Program-made: the position numbers and the translations under genes | Shown here: positions 26,548 to 34,120 of the stretch, piece after piece | Layout of the letters: each line of letters starts with the position of its first letter | Numbering within the stretch: position 1 is the first letter of the stretch | Assembly: GCA_964461105.1 (NCBI GenBank) | Contig: CAYWSY010000005.1 | Coordinates: forward strand, 1-44,135 | Reading direction: 5' to 3' | From: JAGVMG01 sp964461105 | GTDB lineage: Bacteria > Chlamydiota > Chlamydiia > Chlamydiales > Rhabdochlamydiaceae | Length of the DNA: 44,135 bases | Notes under the pieces: generated by a model | The model's input: the letters and a program-made list of their open reading frames with translations, nothing else | What the model was told of the DNA's origin: nothing | The model's database searches: none

Positions 26548-27111
26548 TCAAAGATCCTCCCTCTTCATGGAAACCAAAAGTAACTTGTGACTTTGACATT
26601 GAAATCCTAACGTGTAACGTCGTTTTACCATCTGAGAACAGACGGGCTTGATCCCCTGCTTTCCAACAAAAACAAGAGCCTCCCCTTCGAGGACAAAACT
26701 TCGAATCGACATATCTACAGAAGCCTTTTCCGTCTGAAAAACAAATGACTGAGCCTGATTAATGATGTTCTTTTTATCTTGATTCAATTGCTTGCGGATC
26801 TCATGGAAATAAGCAGGATGGACATGCTCTAAAATTGCCTTATTCTTCCACTCAGCATCCGCAGGGCTCCGATTCAGGAGCAAATCGGATAAAAACACTC
26901 CCATGCTTTCAAGATAGGTTTCTGAGGCTTTATTGTTTTCTACCCAAAAAGAGGGCGCATTGGTCGGGACAACAACAACCCGCTCATTCTTAAAAAATAG
27001 CAATATCGTTAAGAGGATTACCGCGCAGGAAAGCAGAGCGGAGAACAAAAGGAAAATGTTCCGCTGCATGACGAGCTTTTTGATATTTGCACTCCAATGA
27101 GTCACATCCAT
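26548..27111 (-). CDS. traE: Pilus assembly protein TraE
   Basis: This 187-aa inner-membrane protein (VirB8-like) has one N-terminal span (NIFLLFSALLSCAVILLTILLFF near 19-41) and a periplasmic domain. The conserved order FWVENNKASETYLESMGVFL then a DLLLNRSPADAE segment is typical of TraE. It is involved in channel assembly. Length matches F TraE (188 aa). It shares one base with traL. Confidence 0.87.
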   Translation of the reverse strand: MDVTHWSANIKKLVMQRNIFLLFSALLSCAVILLTILLFFKNERVVVVPTNAPSFWVENNKASETYLESMGVFLSDLLLNRSPADAEWKNKAILEHVHPAYFHEIRKQLNQDKKNIINQAQSFVFQTEKASVDMSIRSFVLEGEALVFVGKQGIKPVCSQMVKRRYTLGFQCQSHKLLLVSMKREDL

Positions 27112-27410
27112 TATCTAATCCAGTACCTTTTATGAGAGCTCGGGAACGATGATTTACACATCCGATTCACACTTTTGGTAGGAAGTCTCCAATACCAAAA
27201 CCTGAAAATGTATAAACGGGGAAGTCGTTGAAGCACGCGCTTCACAATAAAAACTCCCACTAAACCTGCAAAAGGGATGACAAACATGCTGTCAAAAAAT
27301 GACCCCACAAAAAAAGGGGAAAGATACGCAATCAGATCCGGAATCGAAAAAGATAGGACACGGATCGGATTATCTAGGTATTTAATTACAACCGTTTGCT
27401 TTTGCGTCAT
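27111..27410 (-). CDS. traL: Pilus assembly protein TraL
   Basis: This 99-aa small membrane protein begins with the usual cytoplasmic lead (VVIKYLDNPIRVLSFSIPDL), followed by two hydrophobic segments near 26-46 and 40-60. The TraL-like ending includes YIFRFWYWRLP. The corresponding F protein is 91 aa. It follows traA by 35 bp and overlaps traE by one base. Confidence 0.83.
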   Translation of the reverse strand: MTQKQTVVIKYLDNPIRVLSFSIPDLIAYLSPFFVGSFFDSMFVIPFAGLVGVFIVKRVLQRLPRLYIFRFWYWRLPTKSVNRMCKSSFPSSHKRYWIR

Positions 27411-27445
27411 TATTTTTTAAAAGGGCAGGAATGCCCTTTTCTCCT

Positions 27446-28006
27446 TTAGCCAACACTAGAAATGATATCGACAAGTCGAGGAACATAGGCAATTGCCAAG
27501 CCAATCCCACCCCAAAAAAGAACAGGCTTGAAAGAACCAGATGTGACAGCCTGAAAGACTCCCCAAGCTGCAGCAATCGCCAAAAGAGACTTCCTTACGG
27601 TAGAACCGAAAATAATCCCCATGACGTTCGTTGTAATCGAATCGAGGCCATCTGTAGCCTTAGCATCACAATACCCTTGAGAATGCATCAAGATTCCACA
27701 GATAAGAAGAGCGAGAGGAAGAACACGGGAAAGATTGATCTTCGCAACGCAATCTACCCTTTTTAAAAGACTCTGGACGATGGATTCTCGTTGCTCAGCC
27801 ATCTTTTCCAATAAAAATAACAATGCCTTGCTTTTATCCATTTTCCAAATCCCCTCTGTTTTTTTGAGTATAATCTTCATGACCGCTTCACGATGAACAG
27901 CAAATTTTTCAACCAAGAAAAGTAGCGCCTTTGATTTTGCACTTAGCGATCCAAGTACATTCCCATTAAGCAGATCTCGACCGAGCACCTCCGTTTCAGG
28001 ACACAT
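27446..28006 (-). CDS. traA: Prepilin TraA with long duplicated leader
   Basis: This 186-aa protein is the F-type pilin precursor by position (directly before traL) and by its C-terminal part. A hydrophobic leader segment, VLPLALLICGILMHSQGYCD, ends with a plausible cleavage near CDA. The remaining roughly 71 aa have two spans (about 15-38 and 47-62) around a short SGSFKPV loop, close to the 70-aa F pilin. The leader is far longer than the 51 aa of F. It contains two tandem copies of a 26-residue unit beginning KSKALLFLVEKF and KSKALLFLLEKM, with further similarity (REAVMKIILKK / RESIVQSLLKR). ATG at 28006 has AAGGAG 5 nt upstream, better than the upstream frame start at 28099. Confidence 0.8.
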   Translation of the reverse strand: MCPETEVLGRDLLNGNVLGSLSAKSKALLFLVEKFAVHREAVMKIILKKTEGIWKMDKSKALLFLLEKMAEQRESIVQSLLKRVDCVAKINLSRVLPLALLICGILMHSQGYCDAKATDGLDSITTNVMGIIFGSTVRKSLLAIAAAWGVFQAVTSGSFKPVLFWGGIGLAIAYVPRLVDIISSVG

Positions 28007-28024
28007 ACGTTCTCCTTTTTTGTT

Positions 28025-28053
28025 AAGAGACTCCCGTCTTAGGAGTCTTTTTT
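28025..28053. promoter_or_regulatory. Hairpin in traA leader, terminator-shaped on + strand
   Basis: Stem AGACTCC/GGAGTCT (28028-28034 and 28042-28048) extends by further A-T pairs and encloses a 7-nt loop. On the plus strand it is followed by a run of seven or more T, the shape of an intrinsic terminator. On the minus strand it is a leader hairpin just upstream of the traA ribosome site. No plus-strand gene ends here, so it may block transcription entering the tra operon antisense, or act on traA mRNA. Confidence 0.45.
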
Positions 28054-28067
28054 TGGATTTAAAAACC

Positions 28068-28096
28068 CTTTTATCTTTATGAATCTTTTTAATCAA
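28068..28096 (-). promoter_or_regulatory. Candidate tra operon promoter
   Basis: On the minus strand TTGATT (28091-28096) and TAAAAG (28068-28073) are separated by 17 bp. Each matches the sigma-70 consensus at four of six positions. It is correctly placed about 60 bp upstream of the traA start, at the head of a roughly 18-kb operon with no other promoter-sized gap. Pattern reading only. Confidence 0.35.
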
Positions 28097-28099
28097 CAA

Positions 28100-28600
28100 T
28101 CATTTTATGAACACATGATGCGCGTGGACGAATGATGCGAGCAAAGAGTGCCGTCGTGCACACAAGATTCAAGCACGCATTCTCATGTAAAAAGATCATC
28201 GTCCATTGATGCAGAAAACATGCGATATTTAGTTCGTTATTTTTATTTGCTGATAGGATAATCTCTTCGCGAATTCCTCCGAAAAACAGACCTCTAAGAA
28301 ATACAAGAGAGATGTTTCACGATAACCGAACACTGCACAACTGGAAGATGAACATTGTGAAAAGAGAAATTCTTCATTCTGCCCTGCACAAACACAAAAG
28401 TTTGCTTCCACAAAATTTGAAAAACATCTTCTTTAATAATACGGGGATTTGCTATGAGGAATCTAATATTTTGTTGACGCAAATTACATGTAATCAGAAA
28501 CTTCAATGATAGGAGCACACTTGCATCAAGTGCACCTTAGGCATAGGACACCATAACTTAATCAAGATTCATCACATAATACCTAAGTACACCTCGTCAT
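28100..28600. other. Intergenic region between tra operon and plus-strand genes
   Basis: About 500 bp separates the divergent tra operon and the small regulator-like gene. Several overlapping frames of 60-75 codons exist, but none has a ribosome site or convincing protein content. Near 28513-28536 an imperfect palindrome around CACTTGCATCAAGTG could be an operator for the divergent units. I see no RNA gene. Confidence 0.4.
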
Positions 28601-28876
28601 ATGGCAAAAATGAAATCACTTACAGATACTGATCAAGAAATCGAAAACGAAAAGGGAGCTAACAAAAAGACTTCTTCGAGCAAAACCAACCTCCCTCAAG
28701 GATGGACAAGAACTACAATTGCAATGCGGGAGGAACACATAGAAAAATTGCAAGCTCTAGCTTGGTGGGAAAGAGCCCTTTATCGCGAGGTTCTCGAAGA
28801 AATTTTAGAACAGTTCTTCTCCACAAGGCAGATCCGTCCAATCCCAAAGAACAGGAAGCTTTTTAAAGAAGAATAA
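28601..28876 (+). CDS. Small DNA-binding-like protein (ribbon-helix-helix type)
   Basis: This 91-aa protein has a charged, disordered N-terminus. The core TRTTIAMREEHIEKLQALAW followed by REVLEEILEQFF has the strand-helix-helix pattern of CopG/Arc-type repressors. The context is divergent from the tra operon and 16 bp upstream of a DsbB-like gene. It could control the tra promoter or act in the relaxosome; neither role is shown. The ATG at 28601 has no clear Shine-Dalgarno, and a second ATG lies three codons in. Confidence 0.6.
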   Translation: MAKMKSLTDTDQEIENEKGANKKTSSSKTNLPQGWTRTTIAMREEHIEKLQALAWWERALYREVLEEILEQFFSTRQIRPIPKNRKLFKEE

Positions 28877-28892
28877 TTCCGTATAGGCTTTT

Positions 28893-29351
28893 ATGCACCA
28901 CAAGATATTTATCGCCTTGGGGATTATTTCTAGCCTCGTCCTATCCATGACGTTAATGATGGAATTTGGATTCCATCAGGAAGCTTGCAAGCTGTGCCAT
29001 CTTCAAAGGCTCCCTTATTTTCTTATTCTCATCGGCAGTCTATACGGTCTCTATTCAAAGCGCCCGCTTACGGTGTTACGGATTCTCCAAGGAATCCTAA
29101 CTGTCGGAGTTCTCATTGCCAGCTATCACTCAGCCGTCATTTTCGGAATCGTAGATGATCCTTGTCTCTTAAAACCAAGACCAACCGATTTGCAATCGTT
29201 CAAAGCCCTCATGGAAGCCCCACTTCCCTGCTCAGCTTCAACTTGGCAGATCTTTCGCATTCCAGTTCCCATCTTTAACACTCTCATTTCCCTTATTCTT
29301 TTCATTAAAATCCTTAAAGCTAGCGACAGAAAAAAAATCACGCTACCTTAA
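28893..29351 (+). CDS. DsbB-like disulfide bond formation membrane protein
   Basis: This 152-aa inner-membrane protein has four spans (about 4-24, 41-57, 64-84, 128-144). The two cysteine pairs of DsbB are in place: CKLC near 33-36 after the first span, and a second periplasmic loop with DPCLLKPRP and PLPCSA near 91 and 111. DsbB reoxidises DsbA using quinone. Together with the CPKC protein of the tra operon it would form a plasmid-encoded oxidative folding pair. It lies 16 bp downstream of the small regulator-like gene, probably in one unit. Confidence 0.85.
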   Translation: MHHKIFIALGIISSLVLSMTLMMEFGFHQEACKLCHLQRLPYFLILIGSLYGLYSKRPLTVLRILQGILTVGVLIASYHSAVIFGIVDDPCLLKPRPTDLQSFKALMEAPLPCSASTWQIFRIPVPIFNTLISLILFIKILKASDRKKITLP

Positions 29352-29471
29352 ACTTGAAAATTTAAATTGCCTGTTGTCTATGCACTTTTGACCCAAAGAG
29401 GAAAAGATCTAATTTCTACATGTAAAGGGCGAATAAGGGAAATCCAATTAAACATGGTTGAAACACAAAAA

Positions 29472-29690
29472 TTAGATTCGATGACGGACTTCGATCACGC
29501 AACGATTGCGAGCAATCTCATCTATCAAAGTTGAAATCTCTGCCCGATTTGAACTATCCAAATTAGCATCCCACTGACTTAAGCAGTCCTTCATCTTGCA
29601 TGACTCAAGAATTTTTGCATAGATTTGCTTTAATATCCGCAACCTGTTACGGTTTCCTTTATCTAAGCTAACCTCAAAATATCTCCTCAA
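29472..29690 (-). CDS. Possible small protein, unknown
   Basis: A 72-codon frame from TTG reads like a soluble helical protein (RLRILKQIYAKILESCKMKD; EIARNRCVIEVRHRI). No ribosome site is seen. The frame remains open upstream to 29753 with protein-like content (YIYQFKELRIISPLRRYF), antisense to the start of the next gene, but without a normal start codon. It could be a real small gene, a decayed one, or chance. Confidence 0.3.
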   Translation of the reverse strand: MRRYFEVSLDKGNRNRLRILKQIYAKILESCKMKDCLSQWDANLDSSNRAEISTLIDEIARNRCVIEVRHRI

Positions 29691-29728
29691 CGGAGAAATT
29701 ATCCGTAGCTCCTTGAACTGGTAAATAT

Positions 29729-29998
29729 ATGACGAACCAACGACTAAAACATATCACTCAAGAACTCTCAAAGCTTCCAGCAGAGAAACTTGATCAAATC
29801 GAATTTCTGATCAAAACAATGCACGGAAAAGTCTTAAATTTAAAAGAAACCGCACAGCTCCTCAAGGTCAGCATCGATACAGTTCGACGGGCCGTCAAGG
29901 CTGGTAGAATCAAAGCTTTTCGCTTAAATAAGAATGGCGACTACCGTATCCCTATGGAGGAACTCGACCAATTTATGAAAGAAGGAGTAAAAACATGA
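29729..29998 (+). CDS. Excisionase/MerR-type helix-turn-helix protein
   Basis: This 89-aa protein has an excisionase-family DNA-binding domain: LNLKETAQLLKVSIDTVRRA then VKAGRIKAFRLNKNGDYRIP (about 37-78), the HTH plus wing pattern. The N-terminal 30 residues form a helix (ITQELSKLPAEKLDQIEFLI). The 3' end overlaps the replication helicase gene by 4 bp (ATGA), so it belongs to the rep operon and likely regulates it or helps at the origin. Confidence 0.8.
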   Translation: MTNQRLKHITQELSKLPAEKLDQIEFLIKTMHGKVLNLKETAQLLKVSIDTVRRAVKAGRIKAFRLNKNGDYRIPMEELDQFMKEGVKT

Positions 29999-31380
29999 CA
30001 TCCAACTACTTCAATTTACTCCTGGCAAAGGAAAACTTAAAACCTCTTCGAGAAAAATTCTATGAAATGGGAGCATTTTATACAGGAATAGGATACGCCT
30101 TTTCTCCTAAACATGAAGATTTTCTTCGTCAAATTGTCTTAGCTCTACCAGCTGCACAAATAGTCAAATTGCCAATGGAAGAAAGGCAAACATTCGAATC
30201 ACTCAAGCAAATTTACAAAGCCGCATTTTTCAGAGGAAAACTAAACGACTTAGAAATTCAGATCAATGCTCAAGAACGCTCCTTACGCTTAGATGAGATC
30301 TCTGAAGAATCTGTCAATGCATCTTCCCTTCCAGACGAAAAAAAGAACTTCCTCCTTGCAATGCTTGAGGAAAAAGAATCACTAACTAAAGCAATCAATT
30401 GGGCTGAAGGAATGGAAAAAGCTCTCTCTTCCATCAAACCTTCTGTTAAAGAGATCCAATTTATTTGTGAACGAGATATCAACTTCTTCCTAGATGATGC
30501 TCCGGATACTCCACGCCTAATCAACTATCTAGATGGAGACATCCCAAAACCCCTGATCCGAAAAGGGATCGTTGGCATGCTAGTTGGAGCCGGAGGTGTT
30601 GGAAAAACTCATGCCTTAGCTCAATTGGCAATCTCGATTGCCACTGGAAGCAACTGGCTTGGAAAATTCCCCGTTGAAAAACCGGGTTACGTTTTCATGG
30701 GACTAGGAGAAAATGCCGATGAAGATATCCACCGGTTACTAAGAAAGATCGCCAAAAGTCTATTCAAGAACAGCGAAAGCTCAACTTTTTTTGAGAAGGA
30801 TCCCCTTCAAGAGGCAAGCAAGCGTATGGCTGTGATGTCTGTTACAGGGGCCGATGCAACCTTTGTCCATCAAGGAAACCCAACCCCCTTCTTTGAAAAT
30901 TTCCTCAATCAGCTTAAGGCCAAAGAGCCCGAAGAAGGTTGGTCTTGTATCATTTTGGATCCAATTTCAAGATTTTTAGGCGCTGACGCAGAAACAGACA
31001 ACGCAGCGGCTACAAGATTCATTTCCCTTTTAGAAAAAATAACCTTAGATCTAAAAGGCAATCCCACAGTTTTATTTGGCCACCACATGAACAAGTCAGG
31101 AATAGGCAGCAAGAGCACCGACCAGGGGGCTGCAAGAGGATCGAGTGCAATTACAGATGGTGTCAGGTGGCAAGCCAACCTAGATAAAGCCCGAAAAGAA
31201 AATGGGGAAGAGGGTGAAGACCTTTCGGATAAGAATCAAATTGTCTTTAGAACGGTCAAGTCGAATTTCACGGCGATCCTTCCTGAAATCAAGCTACAAA
31301 AAGATGAGACAGGCTGTCTTCATGTTATTGAAGAAATGAAATTTATGGCTAGTAAAGACCTAAACAGGAGAATTCGATGA
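29995..31380 (+). CDS. RepA-like replicative helicase (AAA/RecA fold)
   Basis: This 461-aa protein resembles RSF1010 RepA-type hexameric helicases. It has Walker A GMLVGAGGVGKTHALAQLA near 193-211, then a strand YVFMGLGENADEDIHRLL, Walker B CIILDPISRFLGAD near 318-331, and the LFGHHMNKSG motif near 360 with RGSSAITDGVRW after it. About 190 N-terminal residues before the ATPase are extra compared with RSF1010 RepA (279 aa) and of unknown function. AAGGAG precedes the ATG by 7 nt. It overlaps the upstream HTH gene and the downstream initiator gene by 4 bp each. It likely unwinds the nearby repeat-type origin. Confidence 0.85.
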   Translation: MTSNYFNLLLAKENLKPLREKFYEMGAFYTGIGYAFSPKHEDFLRQIVLALPAAQIVKLPMEERQTFESLKQIYKAAFFRGKLNDLEIQINAQERSLRLDEISEESVNASSLPDEKKNFLLAMLEEKESLTKAINWAEGMEKALSSIKPSVKEIQFICERDINFFLDDAPDTPRLINYLDGDIPKPLIRKGIVGMLVGAGGVGKTHALAQLAISIATGSNWLGKFPVEKPGYVFMGLGENADEDIHRLLRKIAKSLFKNSESSTFFEKDPLQEASKRMAVMSVTGADATFVHQGNPTPFFENFLNQLKAKEPEEGWSCIILDPISRFLGADAETDNAAATRFISLLEKITLDLKGNPTVLFGHHMNKSGIGSKSTDQGAARGSSAITDGVRWQANLDKARKENGEEGEDLSDKNQIVFRTVKSNFTAILPEIKLQKDETGCLHVIEEMKFMASKDLNRRIR

Positions 31381-32450
31381 CAAACCAAAAGCACCATGAT
31401 TCAGATGACCAGGAAGACATGAAAATTTCTTGCGAAATCTCATCTGATCCAAAAACTTTTGAAGTTGATGATATTTCTGAAAAAGAAATATCAGAAGCTG
31501 TCGAAACAATCCTATCAGGAAGTATTGAGCAAATCCATCCAACATTCTATAAAAATATCGACCCAGCAAAAGAATTTGGGGTAAGTCGATTTGTTGCTGA
31601 TAGGGTCTACCATCTACCAAAACTCCTTGAAAACATATCCCTTTCATTTATCCAAAATAATACATATCTTATTCACGCTGAATCTAAAGATCCAAATGGG
31701 AACTCCATACGATTAGAACATCGATTTAAAGCTACCAGTGGAGAAGAGGCAAAAAAACTTTATGAGAATATAAACTCTCAACTAACGGGAGTTCAGCTAA
31801 AAATTTGGCTTGCTTGCTGGAAACTTGGAGATGAACTGCGCCGCTACACATACACCTGTCAGTTAGTCGACCTTATGAAAATCACGTATTCTGAAAGGAC
31901 TGGTTATTTTTCTGTCTCCGAAAAAACAGAATTTTACGAACACCTTAAAAGTTTAGAACAAACCAAATTCGTATTTACTAAGCCGAAATACGGCTCAAAT
32001 AAACAAACGAAGAGCACCAGCAAAAAAAAAGATCACTATGTATCATTTGAAATCCCCCTCTTACAGATCGTAAGTCGAATTGACAATGAGGAGGGCAAAG
32101 CTAAATACCCTCAACAAATCACAGTCTCCATCATGAACTTATTTCCTCACCCAGGTAAAATGGCTTTTGTTGGAGCTCCCTTCAAACGAAAGACCTTGGA
32201 GCTGCATGCAGACGATACACAACTAGCTACATGGATACAAACACGAAAAGCTCAAAGACCTGATGAAAAATTCATCACTATCGAAAGGGGTTATCTTATT
32301 CAACTGGCCAGTCTACAGAGAAGTGATGCTGCCAATAAAACATCTGCAAATCAAAAGCTTCTACGTAAACTTCAACGAATAGCAGCCAAGGGGATCATTG
32401 TGAAAGCTCCTGAAAAAATTACAAAAGAAGTTCAATTGCACGTACGGTGA
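31377..32450 (+). CDS. Probable plasmid replication initiator
   Basis: This 357-aa protein is not firmly recognised. After an acidic N-terminus (about 1-45) there are two candidate winged-helix regions. One is near 135-200 (LTGVQLKIWLACWKLGDELR, then YTCQLVDLMKITYSE) and one is near 255-345 (SIMNLFPHPGKMAFVG... RKLQRIAAKGIIVKAP). That is the layout of iteron-binding Rep proteins. AGGAG lies 6 nt before the ATG, which overlaps the helicase stop. The iteron-like array begins about 120 bp after its stop, as expected for an initiator next to its origin. By analogy with IncQ it would be the RepC counterpart. Confidence 0.65.
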   Translation: MTNQKHHDSDDQEDMKISCEISSDPKTFEVDDISEKEISEAVETILSGSIEQIHPTFYKNIDPAKEFGVSRFVADRVYHLPKLLENISLSFIQNNTYLIHAESKDPNGNSIRLEHRFKATSGEEAKKLYENINSQLTGVQLKIWLACWKLGDELRRYTYTCQLVDLMKITYSERTGYFSVSEKTEFYEHLKSLEQTKFVFTKPKYGSNKQTKSTSKKKDHYVSFEIPLLQIVSRIDNEEGKAKYPQQITVSIMNLFPHPGKMAFVGAPFKRKTLELHADDTQLATWIQTRKAQRPDEKFITIERGYLIQLASLQRSDAANKTSANQKLLRKLQRIAAKGIIVKAPEKITKEVQLHVR

Positions 32451-32571
32451 TTCCTCGTTTGCACCTCCATTTCCTCTCGAAAAAACATGAATTTTTCGAA
32501 GATCTTTACAGGAACAGTAAAAAGCGCCACAGGGACAACTCTTTCCAAGAGTTATGTGTTCGAATCTTAAA

Positions 32572-33285
32572 TAGCTACCTTTGAATTTAGGGTTTTAAGG
32601 TAGTTGTCCTTTCAAAAGCTACCTTTAGATTTAGGGTTTTGAAGTAGCTCTTCCAGAGCGTAAAAACTACCTTTGAATTTAGGGTTTTAAGGTAGTTGTC
32701 CCTTCAAAAGCTACCTTTAGATTTAGGGTTTTGAGGTAGCTCTTCTAGAACGTAAAAACTACCTTTGAATTTAGGGTTTTAAGGTAGCTGTCCTTTCAAA
32801 AGCTACCTTTAGATTTAGGGTTTTGAGGTAGCTCTTCTAGAACGTAAAANNNNNNNNNNNNNNNNNNNNNNNNNNNNNNNNNNNNNNNNNNNNNNNNNNN
32901 NNNNNNNNNNNNNNNNNNNNNNNNNNNNNNNNNNNNNNNNNNNNNNNNNGGTAGCTGTCCTTTCAAAAGCTACCTTTAGATTTAGGGTTTTGAGGTAGCT
33001 CTTCCAGAGCGTAAAAACTACCTTTGAATTTAGGGTTTTAAGGTAGTTGTCCCTTCAAAAGCTACCTTTAGATTTAGGGTTTTGAGGTAGCTCTTCTAGA
33101 ACGTAAAAACTACCTTTGAATTTAGGGTTTTAAGGTAGCTGTCCTTTCAAAAGCTACCTTTAGATTTAGGGTTTTGAGGTAGCTCTTCCAGAGCGTAAAA
33201 ACTACCTTTGAATTTAGGGTTTTAAGGTAGTTGTCCCTTCAAAAGCTACCTTTAGATTTAGGGTTTTAAGGTAGTTGCCCTTTTA
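32572..33285. repeat. 92-bp iteron array, candidate replication origin
   Basis: Tandem units of exactly 92 bp can be phased by their GTAAAAAC junctions at about 32661, 32753, 32845, 33012, 33104 and 33196. Each unit has two related 46-bp halves. Half one is a hairpin with arms AACTACCTT and AAGGTAGTT around a 15-nt loop containing TTTAGGG. Half two has AGCTACCTT and GAGGTAGCT (one mismatch) around a similar loop. Units alternate small variants (CCAGAGC/CTAGAAC and GTCCTTTC/GTCCCTTC). Location directly after the helicase and initiator genes makes this the likely oriV with initiator-binding iterons. The copy number is unknown because a gap lies inside. Confidence 0.85.
32850..32949. other. Assembly gap (100 N) within the iteron array
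   Basis: Exactly 100 N interrupt the repeats. A round 100 is a standard placeholder, so true length and repeat number are unknown. The flanking units are not required to be in 92-bp phase across it. Confidence 0.97.
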
Positions 33286-33309
33286 AAAGACACCTCTAAA
33301 TTTAAGAGC

Positions 33310-33420
33310 TTTAGGGTTTTAGGTTAGGATTTTTAGGGTTTTAGGTTAGGATTTTTAGGTATTTAGGTTAGGGTTTTTAGGGTTTTAGTTTAGTCTTTTT
33401 AGGGCTTTAGGATAGGTTTT
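33310..33420. repeat. Degenerate TTAGGG/TTAGGA-rich tract
   Basis: A stretch of irregular repeats of TTTTAGGGTTTTAGG and TTAGGATTTT, G-rich on the plus strand with almost no C. It looks like decayed or condensed versions of the loop sequence of the 92-bp units. It lies between the iterons and the AT-rich 9-bp repeat and is probably part of the origin. Confidence 0.65.
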
Positions 33421-33440
33421 TCTCTATGAAAAAATGGTCA

Positions 33441-33476
33441 TTAAGTTAATTAAGTTAATTAAGTTAATTAAGCTTA
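33441..33476. repeat. AT-rich 9-bp tandem repeat (TTAAGTTAA)
   Basis: Three perfect and one degenerate copy of TTAAGTTAA in tandem. Short AT-rich repeats beside iterons are the usual DNA-unwinding element of plasmid origins. Just beyond, 33484-33517 forms an imperfect hairpin (GTCAAGTCAGTGCCT with AGGCATGACTGGAC), which may end transcripts from the minus-strand gene to the right. Confidence 0.6.
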
Positions 33477-33649
33477 AGAGACAGTCAAGTCAGTGCCTTT
33501 AACAGGCATGACTGGACTTCGGATTTAAAGAGAGGGAGGGAGCGCCGTGCAAAACGATTGCAATCCTTATCTTTAACGGCATCATCTTGTTTGGTAATCT
33601 ACAACCTTCATAAACAACATCAACCGATGGGTGCACTTTTTCAGTTGAG

Positions 33650-34120
33650 TTATTTATTCTGGATGGATGTTGTCTCAATTTTAGCTCCAAATCCTTTAAA
33701 CATGACCTCTAGCTCATCTTTCTTTCCAAATCCATACCATTCTCGTCTGAAAGCATTCCAGCGAAACTTGAGGGCTTTAAGCGAGGTTTTCGAGGATTCG
33801 TCTAATTCAACTTCAAAAGAAAGGATCAAAGGCTGTGCGTTTACACGTTGATCGTGCTGAAACATCACTTCAGCTTTTGTTTGCCAGGCTTTGATTGCGA
33901 TTTCATCGTGTGCTCGATCTTTGATTTCCAGAAGGGCTCCTAACAACGTTACTGGTGGCAGATGATCGATTCCCGCTTTGGTAATTAATTCCCCAGCTTG
34001 GATCAAGCGGTTGGTTTGAATTTTTCTTTCCTTCATTTTTAACAACAGCTCCTTCTTTTCCAGACGTTCTTTTTTCTGTGAGATTTTTTCTTTTTGCTCC
34101 ATTAGTTTTTCTATTTGCAT
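33650..34120 (-). CDS. Relaxosome accessory protein, Ti TraD-like
   Basis: This roughly 156-aa protein has a long charged N-terminal coiled coil (residues 1-50). It continues into IQTNRLIQAGELITKAGIDH then PPVTLLGALLEI, the signature of the small TraD protein of Ti-type conjugation systems (unrelated to F TraD). A C-terminal domain with RWNAFRREWYGFG follows. It probably helps the relaxase at oriT. I chose ATG at 34120 because GGAG lies 5 nt upstream; the TTG at 34132 has none. It is divergent from the relaxase gene, as in Ti plasmids. Confidence 0.75.
   Translation of the reverse strand: MQIEKLMEQKEKISQKKERLEKKELLLKMKERKIQTNRLIQAGELITKAGIDHLPPVTLLGALLEIKDRAHDEIAIKAWQTKAEVMFQHDQRVNAQPLILSFEVELDESSKTSLKALKFRWNAFRREWYGFGKKDELEVMFKGFGAKIETTSIQNK

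Noticed and set aside
28229..28518. Overlapping 60-75 codon frames on both strands upstream of the small regulator
   Set aside because: No ribosome sites and mutually overlapping. They lie in a promoter-type region.
29472..29753. Antisense extension of the 72-aa frame over the HTH gene start
   Set aside because: It reads like protein but has no start codon and conflicts with the better-supported excisionase-type gene, so it is kept only as a note.
32572..33285. CRISPR array
   Set aside because: Units are 92 bp with conserved sequence throughout and no variable spacers, and there are no cas genes. The layout fits origin iterons.
33310..33420. True telomere of a linear replicon
   Set aside because: The TTAGGG-like motifs are irregular, internal and flanked by genes on both sides. 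They look derived from the iteron loops.
33558..33851. 97-aa plus-strand frame
   Set aside because: It lies opposite the 3' part of the well-supported Ti TraD-like gene, so it is a shadow.
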